A DNA stretch of 64,000 nucleotides from Psychromarinibacter halotolerans (GCF_029168315.1 NZ_JARGYD010000002.1:496001-560000), one strand, 5' to 3'; shown: positions 16,484-25,903, counted from the first letter of the stretch. Notes: generated by a model from the letters alone, not told the origin. Numbers and translations: made by a program.

Positions 16484-18958
16484 TCAGACGATGAGGCGGT
16501 TCCAGTCGTCATAGTTCTGATCCACGTTGCCCTTGGGGATCGACAAAGCGATCAGTGCCGCGCCCATCAGGAAGCTGAAGCCCATCAGCCACAGGCTGGC
16601 GCCGGTCATGAACGGGGCGAACATCAGCACCACGCCCAAGAGCGCATTCATGAACCGCACCGCGCGGGCCGCGATCGCCAACGCCGTGACCGTGAAGGTC
16701 AGCACCAGAGCGCCGACGACGTGGTTCACGCCCGCCATGCCGTTGTCCCACGTGATCACGATGGGCGACAGCATCAGGACCACGCCCAGCGCCATCGAGG
16801 CCCAGAGGCTCCACGGATAGGTCATGCCGCCGACGACCATCTCGGCCACGATGGCGCCCGGGCCGCGTTCGAAATCGTCCACGATCTTTTCGTCCGGGCC
16901 TTCGTCCGTGTCGCCCGTGAAGAACACTTTCATCCACGGCTGGCCCGCCTTGTGGCGGCGTTTCAGGAACTGGTAGGTCGCGATGACCTCGTCGATGGAA
17001 TACGGGATCTGGAACAGCATCGCCGCCGCCGCGATCAGGCAGATCGTGCAATAGGTGCCGATCAGGATCGGCTGGATGATGATGAAGAAGATCGACACCG
17101 CGCCCAGCGGGATGATCATGATACCGAACAGCGCCACCAGCCACGGCATCGTGCGCCAGCGCCGGGACGAGCCGATCACGCCCACCACGATTTCCAGCGC
17201 GTAGGTCAGGGCGCCAAGGCCGGCGTCGGGGATCGGCCACGCTTCGGACACGGAAGAGGTGATGATGTCCTCGGTCCCGTTCTTGCCCGGGACGGTGCCG
17301 CTGAAGAACGGATCCCACACGGCGTCGATGGCGCCAAGCTGATAGGCCGTCATGTAGCGCGACGCGATCAGGCCGACGACCGCCAGCAGGATCACCGGCA
17401 GCCGCTGGAACCAGTCGGACGGCGAGTAATCCCAGCCCTTCGGGATCGTCGGCCCGGTCTGCGCCGCCATCGGTGACACGCCGGGCGGTGGCCCGACGGC
17501 AAGGGCGAAGGCGGTCACCAGCATCCCCACGAGCGTCGAGTTCAGGTAGGCCGCGCCGCTTTCGGTCCAGAACACCAGCGGCGCGAACAGGATCCAGATG
17601 CCGATCACCGCGCAGGCCCAGCGCGCCATGTTCATCCGCCACGACAGCGACAGGAACGCAGCAGCCAGCAGCGCAAAGCCGGACAGCACGTCGCTGATCG
17701 TCATCCCCAGCGAGTCGTAGCCAAGCAGCGGCGGTGAAAACAGTATCCACACGCCAAGCCCCATGTTCGCCCACGGCGCCCACAGCCCGGCACGGTGGCG
17801 GGCGCGATAGTCGCCTTCGTGGGTCTTGCGGATGTCTTCGGGGTCGCAGCCCCGCGCCTCTGCCGATCGCATCCACACCGGCGGGGTGATGCCGTTGTCG
17901 TGGAACCACGCCAGCGGATCGGCCTTCAGCTTGGCGACGAGGCCTTCGAGATTGTCCTCGATCCGGTGCTTTGGGGTCCATCCCAGAAGGGTCTGCGCCT
18001 TCGCGATGTCGAGGGCATAGTGATCGCTGGACAGATCGATCATGAAGGGTCTGATAAAGGGCTTTTCGCCCTCATCCAGCGCATCGGGCACCAGCGGTTC
18101 GCTTTCCGTCTCGACCCACGCGGCGGTCTTGGCGAAGGGCTTGGGCATGTTCAGCGTGTACCACTTGCGCTCGCCGTGGATCAGGTTGCCCAGCCGGTGC
18201 TGCAGCGCGTTGTAGGACATCGCGTGCGGCTCGCCGACAAGGATCGTTTCGTCCGGGGCAAGGTCGCCGCGCCGGTCGACCGCGCGTTTGATGGCGTCGG
18301 TCATGTCCTCGATGTGGATGAACGCCTGCCCGGCGTTGGGGTCGCCCGCGTAGAACCGGGATTTCAGCCCGCGCTCGTAGACCCGCGCGATCTGGTGCGA
18401 CAGGGTCGGGACGGCGGTTTCCTCGTCGTACAGGCCGGCAAGATGCAGGAACGCCAGCTTGGTTTCGTCACCGGCGGCCTTGCGGATCGCAGTTTCCGCG
18501 CGCGCCTTGGATTGCGGATAGGCCCAGCCGGGTTCGATCGGCGCGTCCTCGGTGATGGTTTCGCCCGGCGTGCCCGCCCGGTGGACCAGCATGGTGCCGG
18601 AATAGACCAGCTGTTCGACGTGAAAATCCGCAAGGTGCTCCAGAAGGCGGCGCGACCCTTGGACGTTCACCTCTTCGTACAGCGGGCGGTCCTTGCCCGA
18701 GAAATCGAAATAGGCCGCAAGGTGGATCACCGAGGCGATGCGGTCGCCGTGTTCCTTGCGCAGCTTCTGCACCGCAAGCGCCATCGAACTGTCGTCGGTC
18801 AGGTCGGCCTCGATGATCTCGCAGACTTCGTCGCCGTCGTATTTCCGGTCGAAGCCGACGATGCGGTAATCTTGTTCCAACGCGCGGCACAGCCGCTTGC
18901 CGATATTGCCCCCGGCCCCGGTCATCAGCACCAGGGGTTTCGTCGTCGGCTCGCCCAT
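16484..18958 (-). CDS. Membrane fusion: SDR epimerase/dehydratase + SPW repeat + VKOR-like domain + SPW repeat
   Basis: An 824-residue fusion. Residues 1-340 are an extended short-chain dehydrogenase with the nucleotide motif TGAGGNIG (13-20) and active-site Y147-x-x-x-K151. Residues 392-480 are membrane segments with the SPW-repeat look (APW...WILFSPP). Residues 518-665 resemble vitamin K epoxide reductase, with a CTIC redox pair at 637/640. Residues 713-805 repeat the SPW pattern. Cysteines occur only at 24, 46, 371, 449, 637 and 640, so the loop cysteine pair usual in VKOR is absent. The ATG at 18958 follows GGAG at 8 bases. The reaction is unknown: it could couple a redox membrane domain to NAD(P)-dependent chemistry. 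It lies between hslV and hslU on the opposite strand. Confidence 0.8.
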   Translation of the reverse strand: MGEPTTKPLVLMTGAGGNIGKRLCRALEQDYRIVGFDRKYDGDEVCEIIEADLTDDSSMALAVQKLRKEHGDRIASVIHLAAYFDFSGKDRPLYEEVNVQGSRRLLEHLADFHVEQLVYSGTMLVHRAGTPGETITEDAPIEPGWAYPQSKARAETAIRKAAGDETKLAFLHLAGLYDEETAVPTLSHQIARVYERGLKSRFYAGDPNAGQAFIHIEDMTDAIKRAVDRRGDLAPDETILVGEPHAMSYNALQHRLGNLIHGERKWYTLNMPKPFAKTAAWVETESEPLVPDALDEGEKPFIRPFMIDLSSDHYALDIAKAQTLLGWTPKHRIEDNLEGLVAKLKADPLAWFHDNGITPPVWMRSAEARGCDPEDIRKTHEGDYRARHRAGLWAPWANMGLGVWILFSPPLLGYDSLGMTISDVLSGFALLAAAFLSLSWRMNMARWACAVIGIWILFAPLVFWTESGAAYLNSTLVGMLVTAFALAVGPPPGVSPMAAQTGPTIPKGWDYSPSDWFQRLPVILLAVVGLIASRYMTAYQLGAIDAVWDPFFSGTVPGKNGTEDIITSSVSEAWPIPDAGLGALTYALEIVVGVIGSSRRWRTMPWLVALFGIMIIPLGAVSIFFIIIQPILIGTYCTICLIAAAAMLFQIPYSIDEVIATYQFLKRRHKAGQPWMKVFFTGDTDEGPDEKIVDDFERGPGAIVAEMVVGGMTYPWSLWASMALGVVLMLSPIVITWDNGMAGVNHVVGALVLTFTVTALAIAARAVRFMNALLGVVLMFAPFMTGASLWLMGFSFLMGAALIALSIPKGNVDQNYDDWNRLIV

Positions 18959-19092
18959 CGTCGTCTCCTGCAGAACCCGCGTGTCCAAGGGTCAAGCAGC
19001 CGGGGCGCGGGCAGGTTCCATGCAAACTGGCATATGACCAGGGTTTTTCCGCCTGTGACCCGCCAGCGCGTATCCTCGCGGCACCGCCGCCC

Positions 19093-19121
19093 CTTGGATT
19101 GCCGCCCGGCATGACCTAGAT
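19093..19121 (+). promoter_or_regulatory. Candidate heat-shock (sigma-32) promoter for hslU
   Basis: CTTG at 19093-19096 and CCTAGAT at 19115-19121 are separated by 18 bases, matching the alphaproteobacterial sigma-32 pattern (CTTG, 17-18 bases, CYTATNT) at all but one position. The predicted start lies about 20 bases ahead of the hslU ATG. It would give hslU its own heat-shock control now that it is separated from hslV. Confidence 0.4.
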
Positions 19122-19147
19122 GCCCGAAGACGGAAAAAGGACACAGC

Positions 19148-20455
19148 ATGACCGACCTGACCCCCCGCGAGATCGTCAGCGAGCTCGACCGCTTCATCAT
19201 CGGCCAGAAGGACGCCAAGCGCGCCGTGGCCGTGGCGCTGCGCAACCGCTGGCGGCGCAAGCAGCTGTCGGACGAGCTGCGGGACGAGGTCTATCCGAAG
19301 AATATCCTGATGATCGGCCCCACCGGCGTCGGCAAGACCGAGATCAGCCGCCGGCTGGCGAAGCTGGCCCGCGCGCCGTTCATCAAGGTCGAGGCGACCA
19401 AGTTCACCGAGGTCGGGTATGTCGGCCGGGACGTGGAACAGATCATCCGCGACCTGATGGACACCGCGATGGTTCAGGTCCGCGACTACATGCGCGAGGA
19501 CGTGAAAGCCGCCGCCCACCAGCAGGCCGAGGATCGCGTGATCGAAGCGATCGCCGGTGAGAATGCCCGCGAGCAAACGCGCGAGATGTTCCGCGGCAAG
19601 CTGAAGCGTGGCGAACTGGACGACACGGTGATCGAACTGGACATCGCCGACACCTCGAACCCGATGGGCCAGTTCGAGATCCCGGGACAGCCGGGCATGA
19701 ACATGGGCGGGATGAACATCGGCGACATCTTCGGCAAAGCCTTTGGCGGACGCACAGTCCGCAAAAAGCTGACCGTGGCCGAAAGCTATGAGATCCTGAT
19801 CGGCGAAGAGGCCGACAAGCTCCTGGACGACGAGGCCGTGAAGCAGGCCGCGCTGGAAGCGGTAGAACAGAACGGCATCGTGTTCCTTGACGAGATCGAC
19901 AAGGTTTGCGCCCGGCAGGAAGCCCGGGGCGGCGACGTCAGCCGCGAGGGCGTGCAGCGCGACCTGCTGCCGTTGATCGAAGGGACGACCGTGTCGACCA
20001 AGCACGGCCCGGTGAAAACGGACCATATCCTGTTCATCGCGTCGGGCGCCTTCCACATCGCCAAACCGTCTGACCTGCTGCCGGAACTTCAGGGCCGTCT
20101 GCCGATCCGGGTGGAACTGCGGGCGCTGACCGAAGAAGACTTCGTGCGCATCCTGACCGAAACCGACAATGCGCTGACCCGCCAGTACACCGCGCTGATG
20201 GGCACCGAAGAGGTGACAGTCAGCTTCACCGACGACGGCATCGCGGCGCTTGCGAAGATCGCGGCGGACGTGAACCAGTCGGTCGAGAATATCGGCGCGC
20301 GGCGTCTCTATACCGTGATGGAACGCGTGTTCGAGGAACTGTCCTTCACCGCGCCCGACCGCACCGGCGATACCGTGACCGTGGATGCCGCCTTCGTCGA
20401 TAAGAACCTTGGCGAACTGACCCGGTCTGTCGACATGAGCCGCTACGTGCTGTGA
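19148..20455 (+). CDS. hslU: ATP-dependent protease ATPase subunit HslU
   Basis: The AAA+ unfoldase that feeds substrates to HslV, 435 residues. Walker A GPTGVGKTE is near residue 57, a GYVGRDVE pore-type segment near 90, an inserted I-domain from about 110 to 240, Walker B VFLDEIDK near 250, and sensor II GARRLYTV near 385. The C-terminal tail RYVL is the element that docks into and activates HslV, so the two are expected to assemble despite the intervening gene. AAAGGA precedes the start. Confidence 0.97.
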   Translation: MTDLTPREIVSELDRFIIGQKDAKRAVAVALRNRWRRKQLSDELRDEVYPKNILMIGPTGVGKTEISRRLAKLARAPFIKVEATKFTEVGYVGRDVEQIIRDLMDTAMVQVRDYMREDVKAAAHQQAEDRVIEAIAGENAREQTREMFRGKLKRGELDDTVIELDIADTSNPMGQFEIPGQPGMNMGGMNIGDIFGKAFGGRTVRKKLTVAESYEILIGEEADKLLDDEAVKQAALEAVEQNGIVFLDEIDKVCARQEARGGDVSREGVQRDLLPLIEGTTVSTKHGPVKTDHILFIASGAFHIAKPSDLLPELQGRLPIRVELRALTEEDFVRILTETDNALTRQYTALMGTEEVTVSFTDDGIAALAKIAADVNQSVENIGARRLYTVMERVFEELSFTAPDRTGDTVTVDAAFVDKNLGELTRSVDMSRYVL

Positions 20456-20557
20456 TCGGCAAGGGTCCGCGGCCCGATAAGGCCGCGTGCGGCCGCGCAC
20501 TGTGCAACGGGACCGTCGCGCGGTAAGAGGGACAAGACCCTTGGTGGAGTCCCGGCC

Positions 20558-21652
20558 ATGCGGCGGTTCGCGGTTCTGATCATCTTCCTTCTTGCCGCCG
20601 GCTGCGCGCCGCGGGCGCAGATCGTGTTCACCTCTGCCCCCGGCGTGACAGAGCTTCCGTCGCGGTCGCTTTTCGTCGCCACGACCCGCGCGGTGGACGC
20701 TGGCCGCTTCAAGGGCGCGCGTTCGGAAGACCCCTATTATCTGCGCTTCGACATCACCGTGCCGCCCAAGCGGCAACTGGGCGATGTTCCTTTCGCCACC
20801 GACGAGATCGACCCCGAAACCCAGTACCTTGCCAAGGGCCGCCGCGTGTATGACAGCGCCGGTGCGTTCCGGTCCGATCTTGGCGCGGCGCTGGCGGCGG
20901 TGCCCGGCGGCACGCGCGAGGCGATCATTTACGTCCACGGCTTCAACAACACCTTCGACGAAGGTGTCCTGCGTCTGGCGCAGCTGTCCGCCGATTTCGG
21001 CATCACTGCCGTGCCGGTTCATTATTCGTGGCCCAGCGCGGGCAAGCTGTTCGGCTATGCCTATGATCGGGACAGCGCATTGTTCGCCCGGGACGGGCTG
21101 GACCGCCTGATCACCGAGGTTCGGCAGGCTGGCGCGCAGACCGTGGTGATCGTCGCGCATTCGATGGGTTCGCAACTGGTGATGGAGACCCTGCGCCAGC
21201 GCGACATCGCCCGGCCAGGATCGGTGGCACGGGATATTTCCGGCGTTGTCCTGATGTCTCCTGACATCGACGTCGACGTGTTCCGGTCGCAAGCTCGCCG
21301 GCTTCAGACTCTGCCGCAACCGTTCGGGATCTTCGTGTCGAAACGCGACCGGGCCCTGAACCTGTCCGCCCGCCTAACGGGGCAGGAAAACAGGCTGGGG
21401 ACAGCGGATGCGAACGCGGTGTCGGATCTGGATGTGACGCTGATCGACGTCACCAGCTTTTCCAAGGGCAGCGGGCATTTCACGGCAGCCACCTCGCCGC
21501 TGCTGATCGATCTGTTTTCGCGGGTGTCGGATTTCGAACAGGCGTTCTCGGGCGACAGCAGCGGTCGAACGGGGCTGTTGCCGGGCACGATCCTGACCGT
21601 TCGCAACGCGACAGAGATCATCCTGTCTCCGGTCACCGAACTGGTCGAGTAG
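20558..21652 (+). CDS. Alpha/beta-hydrolase lipoprotein (DUF900 family)
   Basis: A 364-residue protein with a lipoprotein signal (lipobox LAAGC, cysteine at 16), so anchored in the outer or inner membrane. The hydrolase part has an oxyanion-side YVHGFNNTF near residue 128 and a nucleophile elbow AHSMGS near 201, both characteristic of DUF900 hydrolases. A His in the GHF segment near 310 may complete the triad. Substrate unknown. The start is supported by GGTGGAG. It follows hslU after 102 bp with no clear terminator. Confidence 0.82.
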   Translation: MRRFAVLIIFLLAAGCAPRAQIVFTSAPGVTELPSRSLFVATTRAVDAGRFKGARSEDPYYLRFDITVPPKRQLGDVPFATDEIDPETQYLAKGRRVYDSAGAFRSDLGAALAAVPGGTREAIIYVHGFNNTFDEGVLRLAQLSADFGITAVPVHYSWPSAGKLFGYAYDRDSALFARDGLDRLITEVRQAGAQTVVIVAHSMGSQLVMETLRQRDIARPGSVARDISGVVLMSPDIDVDVFRSQARRLQTLPQPFGIFVSKRDRALNLSARLTGQENRLGTADANAVSDLDVTLIDVTSFSKGSGHFTAATSPLLIDLFSRVSDFEQAFSGDSSGRTGLLPGTILTVRNATEIILSPVTELVE

Positions 21653-21695
21653 TTTGCATCTTCCCTTTTGCCGCACCGGCTGAAACCAATGCGGC

Positions 21696-22919
21696 ATGGG
21701 ATTGCTTTCATTCTTGCGTCAGAACGCGCCGTTCCTGTCCGCGGGCGCCATCCTGACCTTATGCTCTAGTTTCGGTCAGACTTTTTTCATCTCGATCTTC
21801 GCGGGAGAAATCCGCGCGGACTATGGGCTAAGCCACGGGGCGTGGGGTGCGATCTATGCGGTGTCGACGATGGCAAGCGCCGGGGTCATGCTGTGGGCGG
21901 GCACGCTGACCGACAGGTTCCGGGTCCGGGCGCTGGGGCCGTGGATGCTGGGGCTTTTGGTGCTGGCGTGTCTGGCGATGGCATTATCGCCGGTCGTCGC
22001 GACGCTGGCGCTGACCATTTTTCTGCTGCGATTCCTTGGACAGGGGATGATGTCGCACATCGCCTATGTCGCGATGGCGCGCTGGTTCGTCGCCACGCGG
22101 GGCCGGGCGGTGGCGTTGGCGGCGCTGGGCTTTTCCGTGGGCGAGGCGATCCTGCCCGTCACCTTCGTTGCGATGATGGGTGTGATCGACTGGCGCTGGC
22201 TGTGGGTCGTCGCGGCATTGCTGCCACTGGCCGCGATCCCGCTGATCCGCCACCTTCTGAAACTGGAACGCACGCCACAGTCCATCGCGGCCGAGGATCC
22301 TTCGCCGGGCATGGGTGGCCGTTACTGGACCCGGGCCGAGGCGCTGCGCCATCCGTTGTTCTGGCTTCTGGTGCCTGCGCTTCTTGGACCACCGGCCTTT
22401 GGGACGGCGTTTTTCTTCCAGCAGGTCCACCTTGCCGAGGTAAAGGGCTGGGCTCACGTCGAACTGGTCGCGATGTTTCCGTTCTATACCGTCACTGCCA
22501 TCGTCTCGCTGTTCGGGACGGGCTGGCTGATGGATCGCGTCGGGGCAGGGCGGCTGCTGCCGTTCTACCAACTGCCGCTGGCCGGATGCTTTGTGCTGAC
22601 GCCGCTGGTGGCTCAGCCGATCTGGATGATCGCGCCGTTGATCCTGTTCGGCATCATGCAGGGTTCGCAGAACCCCATCGTCACGGGCTTCAGCGCCGAA
22701 TTCTACGGCTCGCGCCATATCGGGGCGATCAAGTCGGCGGTGACGGCGATCATGGTGTTGGGCTCTGCCATCGGGCCGGGTCTGACCGGTTGGCTGATCG
22801 ACCTTGGCATCCCGTTCCCGGCGCAGATGTGGGGCATCGCGGCCTATCTGATCGTCACGTCCGTCATCGTCTGGTTCGCGGTGAACCGTGCGCGGCAGGC
22901 GTTACCGGCGGCGGCGTAG
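21696..22919 (+). CDS. MFS transporter
   Basis: A 407-residue integral membrane protein with about 12 hydrophobic segments and the loop 2-3 MFS motif GTLTDRFRVR near residue 70, repeated as GWLMDRVGAGR between segments 8 and 9. Substrate cannot be inferred. It starts 43 bp after the hydrolase gene. Its last 18 bp overlap the 3' end of the converging Smr gene. Confidence 0.85.
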   Translation: MGLLSFLRQNAPFLSAGAILTLCSSFGQTFFISIFAGEIRADYGLSHGAWGAIYAVSTMASAGVMLWAGTLTDRFRVRALGPWMLGLLVLACLAMALSPVVATLALTIFLLRFLGQGMMSHIAYVAMARWFVATRGRAVALAALGFSVGEAILPVTFVAMMGVIDWRWLWVVAALLPLAAIPLIRHLLKLERTPQSIAAEDPSPGMGGRYWTRAEALRHPLFWLLVPALLGPPAFGTAFFFQQVHLAEVKGWAHVELVAMFPFYTVTAIVSLFGTGWLMDRVGAGRLLPFYQLPLAGCFVLTPLVAQPIWMIAPLILFGIMQGSQNPIVTGFSAEFYGSRHIGAIKSAVTAIMVLGSAIGPGLTGWLIDLGIPFPAQMWGIAAYLIVTSVIVWFAVNRARQALPAAA

Positions 22920-23510
22920 ATAGACGTAATAGGCGCCGGTGCCACCATGTTTCAGGTGCGCCTCTGACACCTGAAGAACGACCGTGTTCAGCGGCGCCGA
23001 CTGAAGCCAGTGCGGAACCTGATGCTTCAGGACGCCGCGACGCTGCGGGATCGGGCCGTCGTCGTCGCGGTCGCGACCCTTGCCGGTGATGACCAGAACC
23101 AGCCGCCGGTCCCGCGCATGGCTGTCGAACAGGAACCGGGTCAGCGCCGGATGCGCCTGCGCCAGCGTCATGCCGTGCAGGTCGATCTTGCCTTCGGGCT
23201 TCAACTTGCCGCGCGTCATGCGCGTGTGCTTCTTCCGGTCCATGTGGATCGGGGCCGAAGACAGGCTTTCGCCGATGGAGGGCGCAAAGTCGTGGCGCGG
23301 CGTGGTGTCTGTCCGTTTCTCGCCCAGCCGGAACGGCGGCACAGGGGTGCCGTTCCGCTTCGGGTCCGGTTTGGGCTGAGCTTTGGGAGTCGAAGGGGTC
23401 TTGGCGGGGGTCGCCTTGCGCTTGGGGTTCAGCGGATCGGTCTGTTTCGCGATCCGTTCCCAAAGAGCTTCTTCGTCCGCGGATAGCGAGCGCGGGCGTC
23501 GTTTGGTCAT
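22902..23510 (-). CDS. Smr domain protein
   Basis: A 202-residue protein: a charged, proline-rich N-terminal half (residues 1-105), then a Smr domain with KIDLHGMTLAQA near 108-119, the LVITGKG strand near 140 and the GVLKHQVPHWL segment near 158. Smr domains are nucleic-acid nucleases found at MutS2 C-termini and as free-standing proteins. The start overlaps the mltA stop (ATGA), making it the third gene of a Tim44-like/mltA/Smr operon. Confidence 0.88.
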   Translation of the reverse strand: MTKRRPRSLSADEEALWERIAKQTDPLNPKRKATPAKTPSTPKAQPKPDPKRNGTPVPPFRLGEKRTDTTPRHDFAPSIGESLSSAPIHMDRKKHTRMTRGKLKPEGKIDLHGMTLAQAHPALTRFLFDSHARDRRLVLVITGKGRDRDDDGPIPQRRGVLKHQVPHWLQSAPLNTVVLQVSEAHLKHGGTGAYYVYLRRRR

Positions 23511-24547
23511 CCGCGGCCCTCGGGAATCAGGGCATAGGCGCGCTGGATCGGCATCAGCACGACCATCCGTCCCGGATCACGCGCCTTGCCAGCGGTGATG
23601 CCCGCGCGTGTGCCGGTGCCGAAGAAGATATCGGCGCGTTGCGCGCCCTTGATGGCGGACCCGGTGTCCTGCGCGATCATCAGGCGGCGCATCGGCGTGG
23701 CCCCGGCCTTTTCGATCCAGACCGGAGAGCCAAGCTTCACGATGGACGGATCGACCGCAATCGACCGCAAAGCGGTGATCGACCGGTTCATTGCCCCCAG
23801 CGGCCCGCGTTCCGGCGGAACCTGCGTCACCTCGCGGAAGAACACGAAGGACGGGTTGTGCCACAACAGCTCGCGCCCCGCATCGGGGTGGCGCCGGACC
23901 CAGTTGGAAATCACCTGTGCAGAGACTTGGTGCACGTTGTAGATCCCGCGCCGGACCAGTTCCTGACCGACGGACTTGTATTCGTGGCCGTTCTTGTCGG
24001 CGTATCCGACGCGAAGATAGCTTCCGTCCTCGAACTTCACCCGGCCAGAGCCTTGAACGTGCAGGAAAAACAACGCGACAGGGTCGTCGACCCATGCGAT
24101 TTCCAGCCCCTTGCCGTCAAGGATGCCGTCTTCCTCGATCTGGCGGCGGGTATAGTACAGCTGGCCGTTCAGATCGTCGGGCTTGCGGTACAGGGGATAG
24201 CGGTATGTGTCCGTCTTCTCGCGCGAGCCGTTCAGCTCTGGCTCGAAATAGCCGGTGAACAGCGCGGGTTCGCCATCCTCGATCAGGACGGGGCGGAAGA
24301 ACAGTTCAAAGAAGGTGCGGGCGTTCTTCTGGTTCGTGGCCAGCGCGCACAGCGACAGCCAGTCCGGGTCGCGCATGTCGGTGCAGGTTTCCTGGAACAC
24401 CTCTAGCGCGGCGGCGTGGTCGTCGAATTCCCATCCTTTCAGCTCGTCAAAGGACAGAACGGTGTAGGTGGTATCCTCCTGCGCCCCGGCGGGACCCGAC
24501 ACGGTCAGAACCGCGCCGAGTGCGAATGCCAGGACACCGCGGATCAT
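23507..24547 (-). CDS. mltA: Membrane-bound lytic murein transglycosylase A
   Basis: A 346-residue peptidoglycan lytic transglycosylase that cleaves the MurNAc-GlcNAc bond to leave a 1,6-anhydro end. A signal peptide covers residues 1-22; no lipobox cysteine is seen, so it may be soluble in the periplasm. The MltA barrel starts near FTGYFEPEL (about 95), and the C-terminal 3D domain has AQDTGSAIKGAQRADIFFG near 293-311 with the conserved aspartates. It is linked by ATGA overlaps to the genes on both sides. Confidence 0.93.
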   Translation of the reverse strand: MIRGVLAFALGAVLTVSGPAGAQEDTTYTVLSFDELKGWEFDDHAAALEVFQETCTDMRDPDWLSLCALATNQKNARTFFELFFRPVLIEDGEPALFTGYFEPELNGSREKTDTYRYPLYRKPDDLNGQLYYTRRQIEEDGILDGKGLEIAWVDDPVALFFLHVQGSGRVKFEDGSYLRVGYADKNGHEYKSVGQELVRRGIYNVHQVSAQVISNWVRRHPDAGRELLWHNPSFVFFREVTQVPPERGPLGAMNRSITALRSIAVDPSIVKLGSPVWIEKAGATPMRRLMIAQDTGSAIKGAQRADIFFGTGTRAGITAGKARDPGRMVVLMPIQRAYALIPEGRG

Positions 24548-25203
24548 TCCCCGGTCGCGACCAGTTTCCAGTTCGGGTCGTTCGACCCCATCACCCGCGC
24601 GAAGGTCCAGGTGTCGCGCTGGCGCTTGATCTGGTTCGGATCGCCTTCGATGATCTCGCCCGCCTTGTTGCGAACGGCAGAGGTCAGCTCGCCCACGAAG
24701 CGGACAGTGATTTCGGCTTCCTGAGTGTCGCGGTCGAACGCGGCGTTCACCAGGCTGGTTTCACGCACGCCGATGAAATTCGCCTCGATCGTCAGGCCCT
24801 GATCTTCGCGCGTGCCAATCACGTCGACGAAGGTCTGGTGAACATCGTCGCCAAGGAAGCCGGCGATATCGTCGATCTCGCCCTTCTCGAACGCCATCAG
24901 GATCATCTCGTACGCGCCGCGCGCGCCTTGCAGGAATTCGGTGACCGAGAACCCGGGCTCGATCATCTTCATCGCGGCGAGCGCGTGCGCGTCGTCAGAG
25001 CCGTCTTCGACGTGGTCGATGATATCGCGGTCAGGGCCGCCTTCGATCACCTCGAACTCGGGGGCTTCGCGGCGCTGCTGTTCAGGCGCCTGAACGCGCG
25101 GCTTTTCGAACCCTTCGCGGGTTCCAAGCACGTTGCGCAGGCGCAGGATTAGAAAGACCGCAATACCGGCCAGAACCAACAACTGAATGATCGCGGAGCT
25201 CAT
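24544..25203 (-). CDS. Tim44-like domain protein (TimA-type)
   Basis: A 219-residue protein with one N-terminal membrane segment (residues 4-20), a charged linker, and a C-terminal Tim44-like domain (about 85-215) containing the GARGAYEMILMAFEKGE segment that typifies it. Mitochondrial Tim44 tethers the import motor; the bacterial relatives are thought to act at the inner membrane but have no agreed function. The start at 25203 is favoured by GAGG and by the membrane segment directly following. It heads the mltA/Smr operon and is divergent from fxsA. Confidence 0.82.
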   Translation of the reverse strand: MSSAIIQLLVLAGIAVFLILRLRNVLGTREGFEKPRVQAPEQQRREAPEFEVIEGGPDRDIIDHVEDGSDDAHALAAMKMIEPGFSVTEFLQGARGAYEMILMAFEKGEIDDIAGFLGDDVHQTFVDVIGTREDQGLTIEANFIGVRETSLVNAAFDRDTQEAEITVRFVGELTSAVRNKAGEIIEGDPNQIKRQRDTWTFARVMGSNDPNWKLVATGE

Positions 25204-25337
25204 CGTACCTCTTTCTGACGGCGCTATGAAGACGCGCTTTCGGGGTGCTCTTGGTGGCATTTGCCACTTGCCGCACATATGTAAGCACTGGTGGTCAGCA
25301 AGTCCACCGCAGGAGAAAGTCGTTACACGAGGATATC

Positions 25338-25841
25338 ATGTGGCTTTTCGCGCTTTTCGTCGCGGTTCCCCTGATCGAGATCGCGCTGTTCATCCAGGTG
25401 GGCGGGCTGATCGGTCTGTGGCCGACACTGACCGTCGTCGTGGTGACCGCGATCATCGGCACTTGGTTGGTGCGCCAGCAGGGGGCGATGGCGCTGTCCA
25501 ACGTCAAGAGATCGTTCAACGAACTCGATGACCCGTCAGAGCCTTTGGCGCATGGCGCGATGATCCTGTTCTCGGGTGCGATGCTTCTGACGCCGGGTTT
25601 CTTCACGGATGCGGTGGGTTTCCTGCTGCTGGTTCCGGGCGTGCGGTCGGTCGTTTTTGACTACATCCGCAAGCGGGTGAAAGTGCAGCATTTTGAGACG
25701 CGCAGCGCGCACACCACCAACGGCCCGGGCGCCGGACGGTCCTCCGGCCCGCGCGGCAACGTCATCGACGGCGATTACACCGACGTCACGCCGCCGCAGG
25801 GCAGTGGCAAGCCGGGCGACTCGGGCTGGACTCGGCATTGA
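25338..25841 (+). CDS. fxsA: FxsA family membrane protein
   Basis: A 167-residue inner-membrane protein with three or four hydrophobic segments and the FxsA signature: an N-terminal LFVAVPLIEIALFIQVG and a TPGFFTDAVGFLLLVPGVR segment near residue 88. FxsA modulates phage exclusion in E. coli; its wider function is unclear. The C-terminal 45 residues are low-complexity and polar. The start is preceded by GAGG. It precedes secB by 62 bp. Confidence 0.85.
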   Translation: MWLFALFVAVPLIEIALFIQVGGLIGLWPTLTVVVVTAIIGTWLVRQQGAMALSNVKRSFNELDDPSEPLAHGAMILFSGAMLLTPGFFTDAVGFLLLVPGVRSVVFDYIRKRVKVQHFETRSAHTTNGPGAGRSSGPRGNVIDGDYTDVTPPQGSGKPGDSGWTRH

Positions 25842-25903
25842 GGCCATGACGGCTTGCTGGTAAACGCCTTCCCAACAGAATTTTGATCCGAGGGGAGAAA
25901 ATC

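Noticed and set aside
18992..21319. Long minus-strand open frame opposite hslU and the hydrolase gene
   Set aside because: It mirrors two real genes on the other strand and shows only biased composition.
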